Shown here piece after piece: positions 7,868 through 15,780 of a stretch of DNA of 20,880 nucleotides. The notes under the pieces are model-generated. The model did not search any database. It had not been told where the DNA came from and saw nothing but the letters and a program-made list of their open reading frames with translations. Made by a program: the position numbers and the translations under genes. Every line of letters begins with the position of its first letter. The first letter of the stretch is position 1. The stretch is from JALYGJ01 sp036558545 (GTDB lineage: Bacteria; Chloroflexota; Limnocylindria; Limnocylindrales; CSP1-4), in NCBI GenBank assembly GCA_036558545.1, contig DATBFJ010000006.1, positions 1-20,880 on the forward strand. Reading direction: 5' to 3'.

Positions 7868-10800
7868 CGCGCGGCGAGAAGATTTTGCGCCGTTTCGGCG
7901 CGAGGAGCCGCCCCGAGCGAGTTGAAAAGCTCGAGAGCGTGCTGGAGAAGCGCTTCACGCTCATCGCTGCCCGGGGCCGCACAGCGCCCGAGTTCCAACT
8001 CGGCCAGTGCCACTTCAAATGGCATCGACAGCTGCCGCGCAAGGTCGGCAGCGCTGCGCCACGAGCGGATGGCGTCGTTCTTGTGTCCGAGGAGCCAATG
8101 ACGTCGCCCAACGACGATGTTCAGGCGCGGCCGGCCGATCGGAAAGACGCCAGCGAACGCCTTGAGCCCCTTCAAGGCATCGTCGGCGCGCCTTTGCGTC
8201 GCTGCCGTCACACCCTGGGCAGCGACTTCGGCTTCCCACTGCGACACGCATACTTCGGCGGGTCCCATATAGCCGTAGAAGGCCGCGAAATATGTTGCGC
8301 GCCGACCGTGTGTCAGGCGCAATGCCGCCTCGGCCGCGGCGACCGCTGAGGGATCATCGTTCATGGCCGCAGCCGCGAAGGCGGCGACGCCTTCGGTCTT
8401 GATCCGGAGCTCGATTGGCAAGTCGGCATCCTCGATCATGATTTCGCGAACCGCGTCGAGCGAGCGCGCCGCGGCCTCGAAGCGGCCCAGCTGCAGCGCC
8501 GCGTAGGTTCGTGCCACGAGCGCATCCGCCTCGAAGCGCCGGTCCCTCCTCGAGCGCGCGGCCGCGATCAGCTCGTCGGCGAGCTCGATGGCACTGCCAA
8601 AGGATCCGCGCAGGCAGTCAACCTCGAGCAGGTTTTCGACCGCGTCCAGCAAGCGGCGACGATCGGCAATTCGGCTCGCGGTTCGTCGTGCGACGAGGAA
8701 TTGCTCGCGCGACATCTCCCAGTCCGCGGCACCGGCGTAGTAAAAGCCCACGACCACACGGACTATCTCCTGCGTCGTGGCATCGTCGACGTCGCCGAGC
8801 GCAATCAGGGCTCGTTTCAGATACGACTCGGCGACACGCGGCAAGGGCACCACACCGAAAAGCGCACCTGTGCCGCTGAGACCGCGGGCAATCTCGGGGG
8901 CACTTTGTGATGTTTCGGCCTCGTTGAGGATGCGGATCGAGCTGTACAAAGGCAGCAGGCTCGCTCCCTCGTAGTACGACGCTTCAGCGAGCCGTTCGTA
9001 GGCGCGACATACAGCGACCAACTCGTCCCGCTCCTCGACGGTGAGCGAGCGCGGTCGGTGAATTCCGATGCGATGCATCAACTGGCGCGTAAGTTGGCCA
9101 AGCAACGACATGACCAGCAGCGACTGACTTGATGATGGTCCACGCCGCAGCAGCCGGAGTCCCTTCTCGAGTTGCTCTCGGCCACTCCGGTAGCGAGACA
9201 TATGGACGTAGGCCTCTCCGAGGCTGATGTGCCAACGGGCCAATCGCGATGGTGCGATCTCGAGGTTTGCCTCGGTCATTAACGACAAGGCATCGTCGAA
9301 GAACGATATGGCCTCCTCATTGGCAAACGTGCGCAGAGCCTCGTATCCGGCGACCTCGAGATGGTCGATGGCGCGCTCGGGCACGTCAGCGCGACGCCAG
9401 TGATACGCCAGCAGAGCGTGAAATGGCGACAGATCATCCGTGTATGTCTTCTCGTACCACTCGGCCAGCCGACCGTGCAGCTGGCGAAGCTGGGCGACCG
9501 GCATCAAGTTGTACGCGACTTCCTGGGTTATCTTGTGCCCGAACTGGAAGGTCGGCTCAGGCGAGGGCGTCACGGGCTCGACGAGGCCCAGCCGGCTCAG
9601 GTGTTCGAGCTGTGTAGCGAGAACCTGCGGATCGGGGGACAGCGGATGAATTTCCGCGAGTGGCCGGATGGCGAAGCGTGTGCCGATGACGCTGGCAACC
9701 TTGATTGTCAGGGCCTGCTCCGGGGGCAGCTGATCGAGGCGGCTGGTAATGACGCGCTGAACTGAGTCGGGTATCTGCGAGCGTCGGAGCTCCTGGTCGC
9801 TGCGGCCGCGCAGCACGCCCTTCTCGACAACAATCTGACCGGAGTCGCGCATCGAGTAAGTCAGCTGCTCGATGAACAGCGGATTGCCTTCGGCGCGCTC
9901 GTCGACGAGTGCGGCGACCGCGTCCGCGACGACCGACGCGCCCGATCGTTGAGCGGCAAGCTCGACGGCGTCCTCACGAGAAAGCGGCAACAGATGCACC
10001 GTGCTGCTGGCGCCGTCGAGCAGGTCATGAAGGTTCTCTTCCCCGGCCGCGACCGGGCGGGTGGTCATTATCAGCAGGATCGACGGCACTGCCCGCCGAA
10101 CGTCGCGGGCCAACTGCATGGACGCCCAGTCGAGCCAGTGCGCATCCTCAATGACGAGTGCTGTCGGCCGCTCGGCGACGGCACTGGCTATGAGTGCGAT
10201 GAGGACGTCGCGCGTGTTGTCGGCGCGCACCTCGCCACTCATCTGAGCGGTCAGCTCATCGTCCGGAAGGTCGAGCAGAAGCGCTGAGCTGAGGAGCGGC
10301 GTCAGGTCGGGATCGGCGCCGGCAGCCTCGACACGCGAGCGCAGTACGGCGGCTCGCGAAGTCCGACCGCCCTCAGATTCGAGCTCGAACAAACGCTCGA
10401 AGATCGGGCGCCACGCGTGGTAGGGCGTCAACATCTCGATCTCGGAGGTGTGGCCGACGAACGTCGAGATGCCGAGCTTCGCGGCTTGGCGGAGCCATTC
10501 AGCGATGAGCCGCGACTTACCTATCCCGGGTTCGCCGTCGACGACGAGGAGGCCGCCCTGGCCAGTTCGCAGCGCGTCGAAGGCGGCGATGCCGAGCGCC
10601 TGTGCCGAAGTGCGGTCGATCATCCGTGTCGTGCCGTCGCTCGGCGATCCGGCTGACAACGCGACGTACACGTCGGTTGGTGTCGTTAGGCCTTTCAACA
10701 CGTACGCCGGGAGACGTTCGAACGCGTAGCGCGCTCCGGCAGCGTCGTGCGTCGGCGTGTCACACAGGACGGTGTTGTCCGATGCGGCGACCATCAACCG

Positions 10801-11934
10801 GGCTGCAAGATTGACGTGCGACCCGAGCATCGCGAAGTCGCGCCGATGGTCGTTGCCGACGAGGCCACAGAACGTTGGCCCGCTGGTAACCCCGATCCGG
10901 CTCGCCAGACCGAGCTTGGCGACCTCGGTCTGCAGTTCGAGGCCCGCCGCGACGGCGCGTGAGGCATCATCTTCGTGGGTATTCGGCGGTACTCCCAGGA
11001 CCAGGCAAAGGGTCAGGCCCTTGTCATCGACGGTAAGTTCCTTCAGCCACGCGTCGTAATGAGCAGCGACGCGTTGGCCGGCTTTGGCGATCGCGTCAAG
11101 GGGTGCGAGAGAGTCAACGGAATCCGTGGGCAGGCCGCGGACATTGGCGAACAGGACAGTGGTGCCGCGCACTTCGGCCAGCCATTCGCGCTGGCCAGCG
11201 TCCAGTCGGGCCAGCAGAACGGGCGGAATATAGGCCCGCACGGCTGAGTCGTCGGCGCCGTCCATCACGAAACTGGTGGGCGTGCCCACATTCGTCGCCT
11301 GGCCAGTTGATCGAAGGCGCACGTTGCCACCGTCGAGCTTCTCGCCGACGTAGCGCTCAGAAATCAGAGCCCACGCTTCGGGGCTCGCGACGACGTCGCC
11401 GCTAACGAGGTGCTCCTCGATCCTCGACAGCGCGGAAACAGCCGGACCGGTAATCAGGTATAGCCAATGGCCGCCAACACCGCCGACATGCAGTGACGCA
11501 AACCTACCGGCGCACAGGCCGATCTTGATCGACAGCCTGAGATCTGCTTCCTCGTATTCACCGGCTTCCTCGCGGATTGCGAGCGCGCATCCGGCAGCTC
11601 GACGCGCCGCGCCAGACACGTCCCCATCGACCGCATTCCACACGGAGATCACGCCGTCGCCGACGACCTTGGAGATGTCACCGCCGTACTCGGCGATGAT
11701 GTCGAAGAGCGAGCCCAGATACGTGTTCAGCGATCGCGACAAAAGCTCCGTCCGACCCTGCTGCACGGCAGATGCCGTGATCGGGGTGAAGCCGGTGATA
11801 TCGACGATCAGGATCGCGCCGTCGTGTTGCTCGGCCCTGGGCTCCGATTCCTGGCCGCGGTGCTGCTCGATTTCGCGCAGCACCGCGCCCGGCACGTAGC
11901 TTGCGAGGCTGCGCTCGCTATCCGTCGAGCTCAC
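7864..11934 (-). CDS. Adenylate cyclase-like/AAA(STAND) ATPase/TPR protein, ADCY10-like layout
   Basis: The 1356-aa protein starts with two class III cyclase domains. C1 (about 35-215) has metal aspartates Asp45 (IVDITGF) and Asp93 (KVVGDG), with Lys89 three residues before the glycine. Its transition-state Asn position is Ser167 (GPAVSALSR), although Arg171 is kept. C2 (about 235-430) has lost the first metal aspartate (Asn264 in LFANVRG) and has no second. It keeps Lys305 (VDDKG), Asn375 and Arg379 (GSHVNLAAR). An ATPase domain follows, with Walker A GEPGIGKS (467-474) and Walker B TALVIEDAHWLD (591-602). From about residue 850 the rest is helical with TPR-like character. Mammalian soluble adenylyl cyclase has the same order. 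No HTH is seen at the C-terminus. The GTG start at 11934 overlaps the upstream stop (GTGA). It probably makes cAMP or senses a ligand; the role in the operon is inferred. Confidence 0.85.
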   Translation of the reverse strand: MSSTDSERSLASYVPGAVLREIEQHRGQESEPRAEQHDGAILIVDITGFTPITASAVQQGRTELLSRSLNTYLGSLFDIIAEYGGDISKVVGDGVISVWNAVDGDVSGAARRAAGCALAIREEAGEYEEADLRLSIKIGLCAGRFASLHVGGVGGHWLYLITGPAVSALSRIEEHLVSGDVVASPEAWALISERYVGEKLDGGNVRLRSTGQATNVGTPTSFVMDGADDSAVRAYIPPVLLARLDAGQREWLAEVRGTTVLFANVRGLPTDSVDSLAPLDAIAKAGQRVAAHYDAWLKELTVDDKGLTLCLVLGVPPNTHEDDASRAVAAGLELQTEVAKLGLASRIGVTSGPTFCGLVGNDHRRDFAMLGSHVNLAARLMVAASDNTVLCDTPTHDAAGARYAFERLPAYVLKGLTTPTDVYVALSAGSPSDGTTRMIDRTSAQALGIAAFDALRTGQGGLLVVDGEPGIGKSRLIAEWLRQAAKLGISTFVGHTSEIEMLTPYHAWRPIFERLFELESEGGRTSRAAVLRSRVEAAGADPDLTPLLSSALLLDLPDDELTAQMSGEVRADNTRDVLIALIASAVAERPTALVIEDAHWLDWASMQLARDVRRAVPSILLIMTTRPVAAGEENLHDLLDGASSTVHLLPLSREDAVELAAQRSGASVVADAVAALVDERAEGNPLFIEQLTYSMRDSGQIVVEKGVLRGRSDQELRRSQIPDSVQRVITSRLDQLPPEQALTIKVASVIGTRFAIRPLAEIHPLSPDPQVLATQLEHLSRLGLVEPVTPSPEPTFQFGHKITQEVAYNLMPVAQLRQLHGRLAEWYEKTYTDDLSPFHALLAYHWRRADVPERAIDHLEVAGYEALRTFANEEAISFFDDALSLMTEANLEIAPSRLARWHISLGEAYVHMSRYRSGREQLEKGLRLLRRGPSSSQSLLVMSLLGQLTRQLMHRIGIHRPRSLTVEERDELVAVCRAYERLAEASYYEGASLLPLYSSIRILNEAETSQSAPEIARGLSGTGALFGVVPLPRVAESYLKRALIALGDVDDATTQEIVRVVVGFYYAGAADWEMSREQFLVARRTASRIADRRRLLDAVENLLEVDCLRGSFGSAIELADELIAAARSRRDRRFEADALVARTYAALQLGRFEAAARSLDAVREIMIEDADLPIELRIKTEGVAAFAAAAMNDDPSAVAAAEAALRLTHGRRATYFAAFYGYMGPAEVCVSQWEAEVAAQGVTAATQRRADDALKGLKAFAGVFPIGRPRLNIVVGRRHWLLGHKNDAIRSWRSAADLARQLSMPFEVALAELELGRCAAPGSDEREALLQHALELFNSLGAAPRAETAQNLLAAR

Positions 11935-13724
11935 GCGCGGCCCTGTGCCACCAGGACGTCCTCCACCGATTCGCGTCGTTCAGTGGCAGTCACGAGTGCG
12001 GCGTAACACAGTGCGGACGTCAGTGTCGAGCTCGAGTATGGGCTCGCGTGCTGGCCTCGATTTGGCGCCATGGCGAAAGTCTCGGCGGGCCATCCACCGT
12101 CGAAACGCTGGTGCTTCAGGATCGTCGCAAGGTGGGTCGCCGCAACGAGATCGATTCGACCAGCTGCCCTACACGCACCGACCATCAGCGCCGCTTCCTG
12201 AGCGCTTCGCGCTGGTGAGCCTGCGAAGGACTCGAGGTCGCCCATCAGCCGGGAACGGGTCTCGTCAATAAGGCGCAGCGGCTCGCCGTCGGCACACTCG
12301 GCAAGGCGATCCAGGAGGCGAAAGAAGACGGCCGCAGCGAACATCGGCGGGTAGTCGACATTTGCACCCAATCCAACATCGCGGATCCGCGCGAGCAATG
12401 AGCGTGCGCCAGTTGTCAGCGTCGCTCGCGCGGACTCGTCGGTCAATTCGGCCAGACCGAGCAGCAGGTGCGCCGCGACCGTTCCACATCCTTCTCCGAG
12501 CGTGATCGATCTGGCCGGGACATCCTGCCCGCAGCTGACCAGCCAGACAGGGACCTGACCGATCGATGCGACTGTTTCAGTAAGGCAGTCAAGGGCACGA
12601 ACAAGGTTGGGAGTTCTTCGCCCTTCACCTGCGTGGCGTCCGGCCAGTCGAAGGTAAATGCCGAGGGTGTCGGTATCGATGTCAGAGTCGACATGGTCGT
12701 AGTAACGGAATGCAGTGGCATCGAGGTAGTCGAGGATGTCGTCAACTTCGTCGTCCATGGCACGGCCCGCCCGCCGCTGAATCTCGATGATCAGCGCAGC
12801 CGGGTACCGCGACACAACCAGCTCAGCGCCGAACATTCCCTCACGGTGCGTTTCCCACGACTCACAGTAACTGGGATCAGCGTCAAGGAAGGCCTCGGCC
12901 ATGTCGATCGCTTTGGCCAACGGCGCAGGCTCAGGCGAAACGAGGATCGTCGTGCCACGCCTCGCAGCTGGGCTGGCGAGGTCGTCGATGTAGGCACACA
13001 GCGTCAACAGACTTAGGTCGCTGGCCGATTCGCGGGCAGTCGTCAGGTATGACGTTGCCTCGGCGAGGAGCTTTTCGAGGGAGCCTGTGACCAGCATGGC
13101 TCCGATGACCGTGTGAGGGGCGGGTACCGGCTGCGCTGGCAGGTCTGCCGCACGGCAAATGACGGCGATCGGGTACGTCATCCGCGCGCTGAGCGCGTCG
13201 CGCTGGATCGATGCTATGTCCGCTCGGATTTGGAACGACGACGCGACGCCACTCATCGCCGCTGAGAGTTTCGCCAGCGTCATGTGGTCATTCACGCCGG
13301 CGATTCGCGCCGCAGCCAGGGCCACAATGGTGGCCGGAACCGCCAGATCCGGAGCCAGCACTCCCACCTCCGCAGTGTCTCGTGCCTCTTGACTCGAGAG
13401 CTCGCGAAAGCGGTCCCAAAATTCGTCGTCCCGAGGTATTTCCCGCGCCAGCACACGAACGAATTGGTCAGTGCACCACTCGACCAGCGCCAGGTGCTCG
13501 GAGTCGGCGAACGATGTGGCGTCGGCGATTGCGGCTGCGGCTTGCGTACGGAGGGCGAGCAGCAACCCTGCGACGAACAGAGCGCGCTCTGCTGCCGCAG
13601 TCCCATTCGTCGGGGTATCACGCGCAGCCAGAAGGTCGCGCAGGATCCAGGGCCCTAGGTAGGGAAGCGGAAAACGGTAAGGGCCAGAAAACGCGGCCCG
13701 CACATCGGCCGCGCCGGCGCGCAA
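11931..13724 (-). CDS. Degenerate class I-like domain fused to a class II terpene-cyclase-like domain
   Basis: From the TTG at 13724 the product is 597 aa. Residues about 1-200 resemble the class I protein at 6938-7867: FPLPYLGPWIL, DEFWDRFRELSSQEARDTA and FQIRADIASIQRD match counterparts there in order and spacing. The place of DDxxD reads QAAAAIAD, so this copy is probably catalytically dead. Residues about 310-590 look like a class II terpene cyclase or squalene-hopene-cyclase barrel. They contain an acidic VDSDIDTDTLG motif (345-355) where DxDDTA is expected, and a QW-like QRFDGGWPAETF (539-550). Real coding probably begins about 44 codons upstream near 13856, since the frame stays open and the extension restores the length of the paralogous domain. 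No ATG, GTG or TTG exists there. A protonation-initiated cyclase is the best guess; a QW-repeat scaffold is the alternative. Confidence 0.65.
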   Translation of the reverse strand: MRAGAADVRAAFSGPYRFPLPYLGPWILRDLLAARDTPTNGTAAAERALFVAGLLLALRTQAAAAIADATSFADSEHLALVEWCTDQFVRVLAREIPRDDEFWDRFRELSSQEARDTAEVGVLAPDLAVPATIVALAAARIAGVNDHMTLAKLSAAMSGVASSFQIRADIASIQRDALSARMTYPIAVICRAADLPAQPVPAPHTVIGAMLVTGSLEKLLAEATSYLTTARESASDLSLLTLCAYIDDLASPAARRGTTILVSPEPAPLAKAIDMAEAFLDADPSYCESWETHREGMFGAELVVSRYPAALIIEIQRRAGRAMDDEVDDILDYLDATAFRYYDHVDSDIDTDTLGIYLRLAGRHAGEGRRTPNLVRALDCLTETVASIGQVPVWLVSCGQDVPARSITLGEGCGTVAAHLLLGLAELTDESARATLTTGARSLLARIRDVGLGANVDYPPMFAAAVFFRLLDRLAECADGEPLRLIDETRSRLMGDLESFAGSPARSAQEAALMVGACRAAGRIDLVAATHLATILKHQRFDGGWPAETFAMAPNRGQHASPYSSSTLTSALCYAALVTATERRESVEDVLVAQGRA

Positions 13725-13867
13725 GGCCAGCTCGAGCAGATGCTGACGGGCCTGATCGTTAAGTTGACCGGCGAGCGAACCCAGCAGTTGCTCAACGGCG
13801 GGCCAATATGTATCCCGGTCTTGCGCCTGCTGCTCGTCCCAGCGGCTGGTGGTAATGGTTAGGGGCG

Positions 13868-14095
13868 TCAGGCAGCGGCGTTCGGATGGCCGAACGCGCT
13901 GTTCAGATCGCCGAGCGCGCTTGTCGCCTTATCCATCGCGTCCATAACCTCGTCGGTCGGCTCGATGTTCATGGCGTAGAGCGCATCCTTGCGTCGCGCA
14001 GGATCCATCACCATCTCGCGGAAGTCATGGTCGACCATGGCTCGGCCGATCAGTGAGTAGAGATCCGGATTTGTGTTTGCATTGCCTTCGGCCAT
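13868..14095 (-). CDS. Small LigA/RiPP-leader-like protein, first gene of the operon
   Basis: The 75-aa acidic, helical protein begins at an ATG preceded by a perfect GGAGGG nine bases away. The core IGRAMVDHDFREMVMDPARRKD, followed after a short gap by NIEPTDEVMDAMDKA, resembles the small helical fold of LigA-type subunits and leader peptides of some RiPP families (the Franean1_4349 type comes to mind; not verified). The tail TSALGDLNSAFGHPNAAA is rich in Ala, Ser, Asn and Gly but lacks cysteine. It may be a peptide substrate, a carrier-like helper or a regulatory partner for the enzymes downstream. No known radical SAM, YcaO or LanM-type maturation enzyme is present in the window, which argues against a classical RiPP. 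It has the strongest ribosome binding site in the operon, so it may be made in excess. Confidence 0.7.
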   Translation of the reverse strand: MAEGNANTNPDLYSLIGRAMVDHDFREMVMDPARRKDALYAMNIEPTDEVMDAMDKATSALGDLNSAFGHPNAAA

Positions 14096-14104
14096 TCGGA
14101 TGAT

Positions 14105-14110
14105 CCCTCC
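14105..14110 (-). promoter_or_regulatory. Ribosome binding site of the 75-aa protein
   Basis: Minus-strand GGAGGG is separated from the ATG at 14095 by nine bases. It fixes the start of the small gene. Confidence 0.75.
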
Positions 14111-14133
14111 AGGTCAGATCAGCCCCCGCGGCG

Positions 14134-14139
14134 AGTATA
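14134..14139 (-). promoter_or_regulatory. Candidate -10 element of the terpene-like operon
   Basis: TATACT on the minus strand predicts a transcription start near 14127. That gives a short leader of about 30 bases containing the GGAGGG of the 75-aa gene. Confidence 0.45.
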
Positions 14140-14201
14140 TGCGCAGGCGAGCATGGTTCAGCACGGACTTGAAACGCTGGCAAGCGCATGATTCAGCCGC
14201 G

Positions 14202-14207
14202 TATACT
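14202..14207 (+). promoter_or_regulatory. Candidate -10 element of the membrane-protease operon
   Basis: TATACT lies 87 bases before the TTG at 14295. A 12-bp GC palindrome at 14208-14219 covers the predicted start of transcription. Confidence 0.42.
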
Positions 14208-14294
14208 CGGCCGCGGCCGGTCGCGCCGCGCTCAACGACCTGCGCGGTCGGCCAATTCGCGGCCCAGCGAATCCCAGGGGATGTGGAGACCTGA

Positions 14295-14585
14295 TTGACG
14301 TCGAACGTCGCCCAGAGCTACCCGTACACGACCGAGACTGAGGCCGAGCGTACAGCTGCCGTCGAGGTCGCAGCGTCAAAATTCGAAGGCCTGGCCAAGA
14401 AGATCGCGGACGAGTCGGAGCCGCTCGACCTGGAACAGCAAGCCGAGCCTGGCCGTCCTGACCGCTCATGGGTGTTCGTCTGTCCGAAGCATGTCACTGG
14501 CCGGCTTCACGTCGCGGGCTACTCGCGCGAACGCCACGCTCTCTACGTGGTCTGCGACGAAGGCGGCGAGACCTACCTCCGCTGA
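14295..14585 (+). CDS. Small conserved-looking protein of unknown function
   Basis: The 96-aa product has an N-terminal half rich in Glu and Ala that should form a helix (EAERTAAVEVAASKFEGLAKKI). Its compact C-terminal half has alternating beta-like stretches, VFVCPKHVTGRLHVAG and HALYVVCDEGGETYLR. Two cysteines and two histidines in this part could bind a metal, but no standard zinc-ribbon spacing is present. There is no signal peptide. The TTG start at 14295 is supported by GGAG six bases upstream. It is the first gene of a plus-strand operon, 13 bases before the PrsW-like gene. I do not recognise the family. Confidence 0.65.
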   Translation: MTSNVAQSYPYTTETEAERTAAVEVAASKFEGLAKKIADESEPLDLEQQAEPGRPDRSWVFVCPKHVTGRLHVAGYSRERHALYVVCDEGGETYLR

Positions 14586-14598
14586 AGGTTAGACAGCC

Positions 14599-15780
14599 GT
14601 GACGACGCCCCACGACGAGCAGCAGTCCGCGGATCTGATCAAGTGCAACCAGTGCGGCAACGAGGTGCCGCGCATGGAGTACTGCATCCGTTGCGGCGAC
14701 CCACTGAGCGACGAGTACAGCGCCGAAGGCCGCGCCCAGGCGCGCGACCGCTTTGCGGCCGCGCCACACGAGCCGCTGCGCACGGTCGCGCTGATCAGCA
14801 CGCTCTTTCCGCAGCTGCCCCGGGCGGAGATGCGCATGTTCCGCGTCGCTTTCCTGACTGGGGCCGCAATCATCCTCGTCCTGACACTGCTCGGCCTCTA
14901 TCCAGTAGCCCTGATCAGCTCCGCCATCCTCGTGCCGCTGTTGATGCTCCTGTACATCTGGGTCGTCGACATCTACGAGGACGATCCCCTCTCGATCATC
15001 GGCGCGACGATGCTGTGGGGCGTCGGCGCAGGCGTGGTCTACGGCTTTGTCGTTCGTGCCCTGCCCAATGCGGCTGGCTTCGGCAGCCAGGATACGAGCG
15101 GGGTGGTGCTGAACGGCATCGCCCTGCCGTTGCTCGAGGGCGCGCTGATGATCGCCGGTCCGCTTTTCCTGCTGCCCCAGAAGCGCTTCAACGATGTGCT
15201 CGACGGTGCCACGTTTGGCGCCGCATCCGCGGTGGCTTTCGCCGGGACGCACGTCATCTTCCAGGCACTGCCGTTGCTGGGCGGCGGCCTGCGGCCGGCG
15301 GGCGATCCGCTGACCTGGGTCATCCAGCTGATCTCGCTCGGTGTCCTGCAGCCGGTCATCGCGGCGGGAGCGATCGGCTCAGCCGCCGCTGCTTTCTGGC
15401 TGCGCTACCGGTCGCCCATCACGGACCGCAAGGCACTCGGCACCGTTGGACGGCCCGTGGTTGCCGTCATCAGCGCCGCAGCGTTGCTGGTTGTTGCCGG
15501 GCTTGCCAAGACGCTTCTGCCGCTCATCCCCGCGACGATCGTGCTGGCGCTTATCGCCGGCCTCGCGCTGCTGTGGCTGCGCGCGACGCTGCATCTCGGG
15601 CTGCAGCAGGAGTCGCGCGAGATCCCGGTAAGCCGCTCCATCGTTTGTCCCAACTGTCAGCACTCGACGCCTGAGCACACCTTCTGCGGCCATTGCGGAG
15701 TTGCCCTTCGAGCCCTGCCACGCAGCGCTCGGCCACAGGAGACACCGACCACCCCACCCTCGCCCAAGGCCGCCGAATGA
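14599..15780 (+). CDS. PrsW-like polytopic membrane protein with N- and C-terminal zinc ribbons
   Basis: The 393-aa protein starts with a zinc ribbon (Cys16, Cys19, Cys29, Cys32) and ends with a second one (Cys350, Cys353, Cys363, Cys366). In between lie about eight membrane helices, from about residue 82 to 330. The region ALPLLEGALMIAG (175-187), KRFNDVLDGATFGAAS (195-210) and FAGTH (214-218) follows the layout of PrsW intramembrane proteases: a Glu-Glu motif, DG-x-x-x-G, then a histidine. Here only the first glutamate (Glu180) remains, because the second is Gly181. It may therefore be an inactive or diverged relative acting as a membrane sensor. PrsW cleaves anti-sigma factors in Bacillus. 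The start is GTG at 14599 with GAAGG about ten bases upstream. Its stop overlaps the next start as ATGA. Confidence 0.7.
   Translation: MTTPHDEQQSADLIKCNQCGNEVPRMEYCIRCGDPLSDEYSAEGRAQARDRFAAAPHEPLRTVALISTLFPQLPRAEMRMFRVAFLTGAAIILVLTLLGLYPVALISSAILVPLLMLLYIWVVDIYEDDPLSIIGATMLWGVGAGVVYGFVVRALPNAAGFGSQDTSGVVLNGIALPLLEGALMIAGPLFLLPQKRFNDVLDGATFGAASAVAFAGTHVIFQALPLLGGGLRPAGDPLTWVIQLISLGVLQPVIAAGAIGSAAAAFWLRYRSPITDRKALGTVGRPVVAVISAAALLVVAGLAKTLLPLIPATIVLALIAGLALLWLRATLHLGLQQESREIPVSRSIVCPNCQHSTPEHTFCGHCGVALRALPRSARPQETPTTPPSPKAAE

Larger units (their letters stand above)
14111..14294. promoter_or_regulatory. Divergent promoter region between the terpene-like and membrane-protease operons
   Basis: No gene is seen here. 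The minus strand has a TATACT -10 candidate at 14139-14134 and the plus strand has TATACT at 14202-14207. Both are embedded in a similar context (GCGCATATACTCGCCGCGG and CCGCGTATACTCGGCCGCGG). No good -35 hexamer is visible for either. The plus-strand copy is followed directly by a perfect 12-bp palindrome, CGGCCGCGGCCG (14208-14219). The arrangement suggests that the two operons may be driven by the same sigma factor or regulator. Confidence 0.5.

Noticed and set aside
14643..15674. 343-aa plus-strand frame overlapping the PrsW-like gene
   Set aside because: It is Arg/Ala-rich, typical of an out-of-frame translation, while the 14599 frame encodes membrane helices and two zinc ribbons.
15693..15776. 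Longer N-terminus for the tethered membrane protein
   Set aside because: It would overlap the PrsW-like zinc-ribbon coding sequence by more than 80 bases, and the ATGA overlap at 15777 is the natural start.
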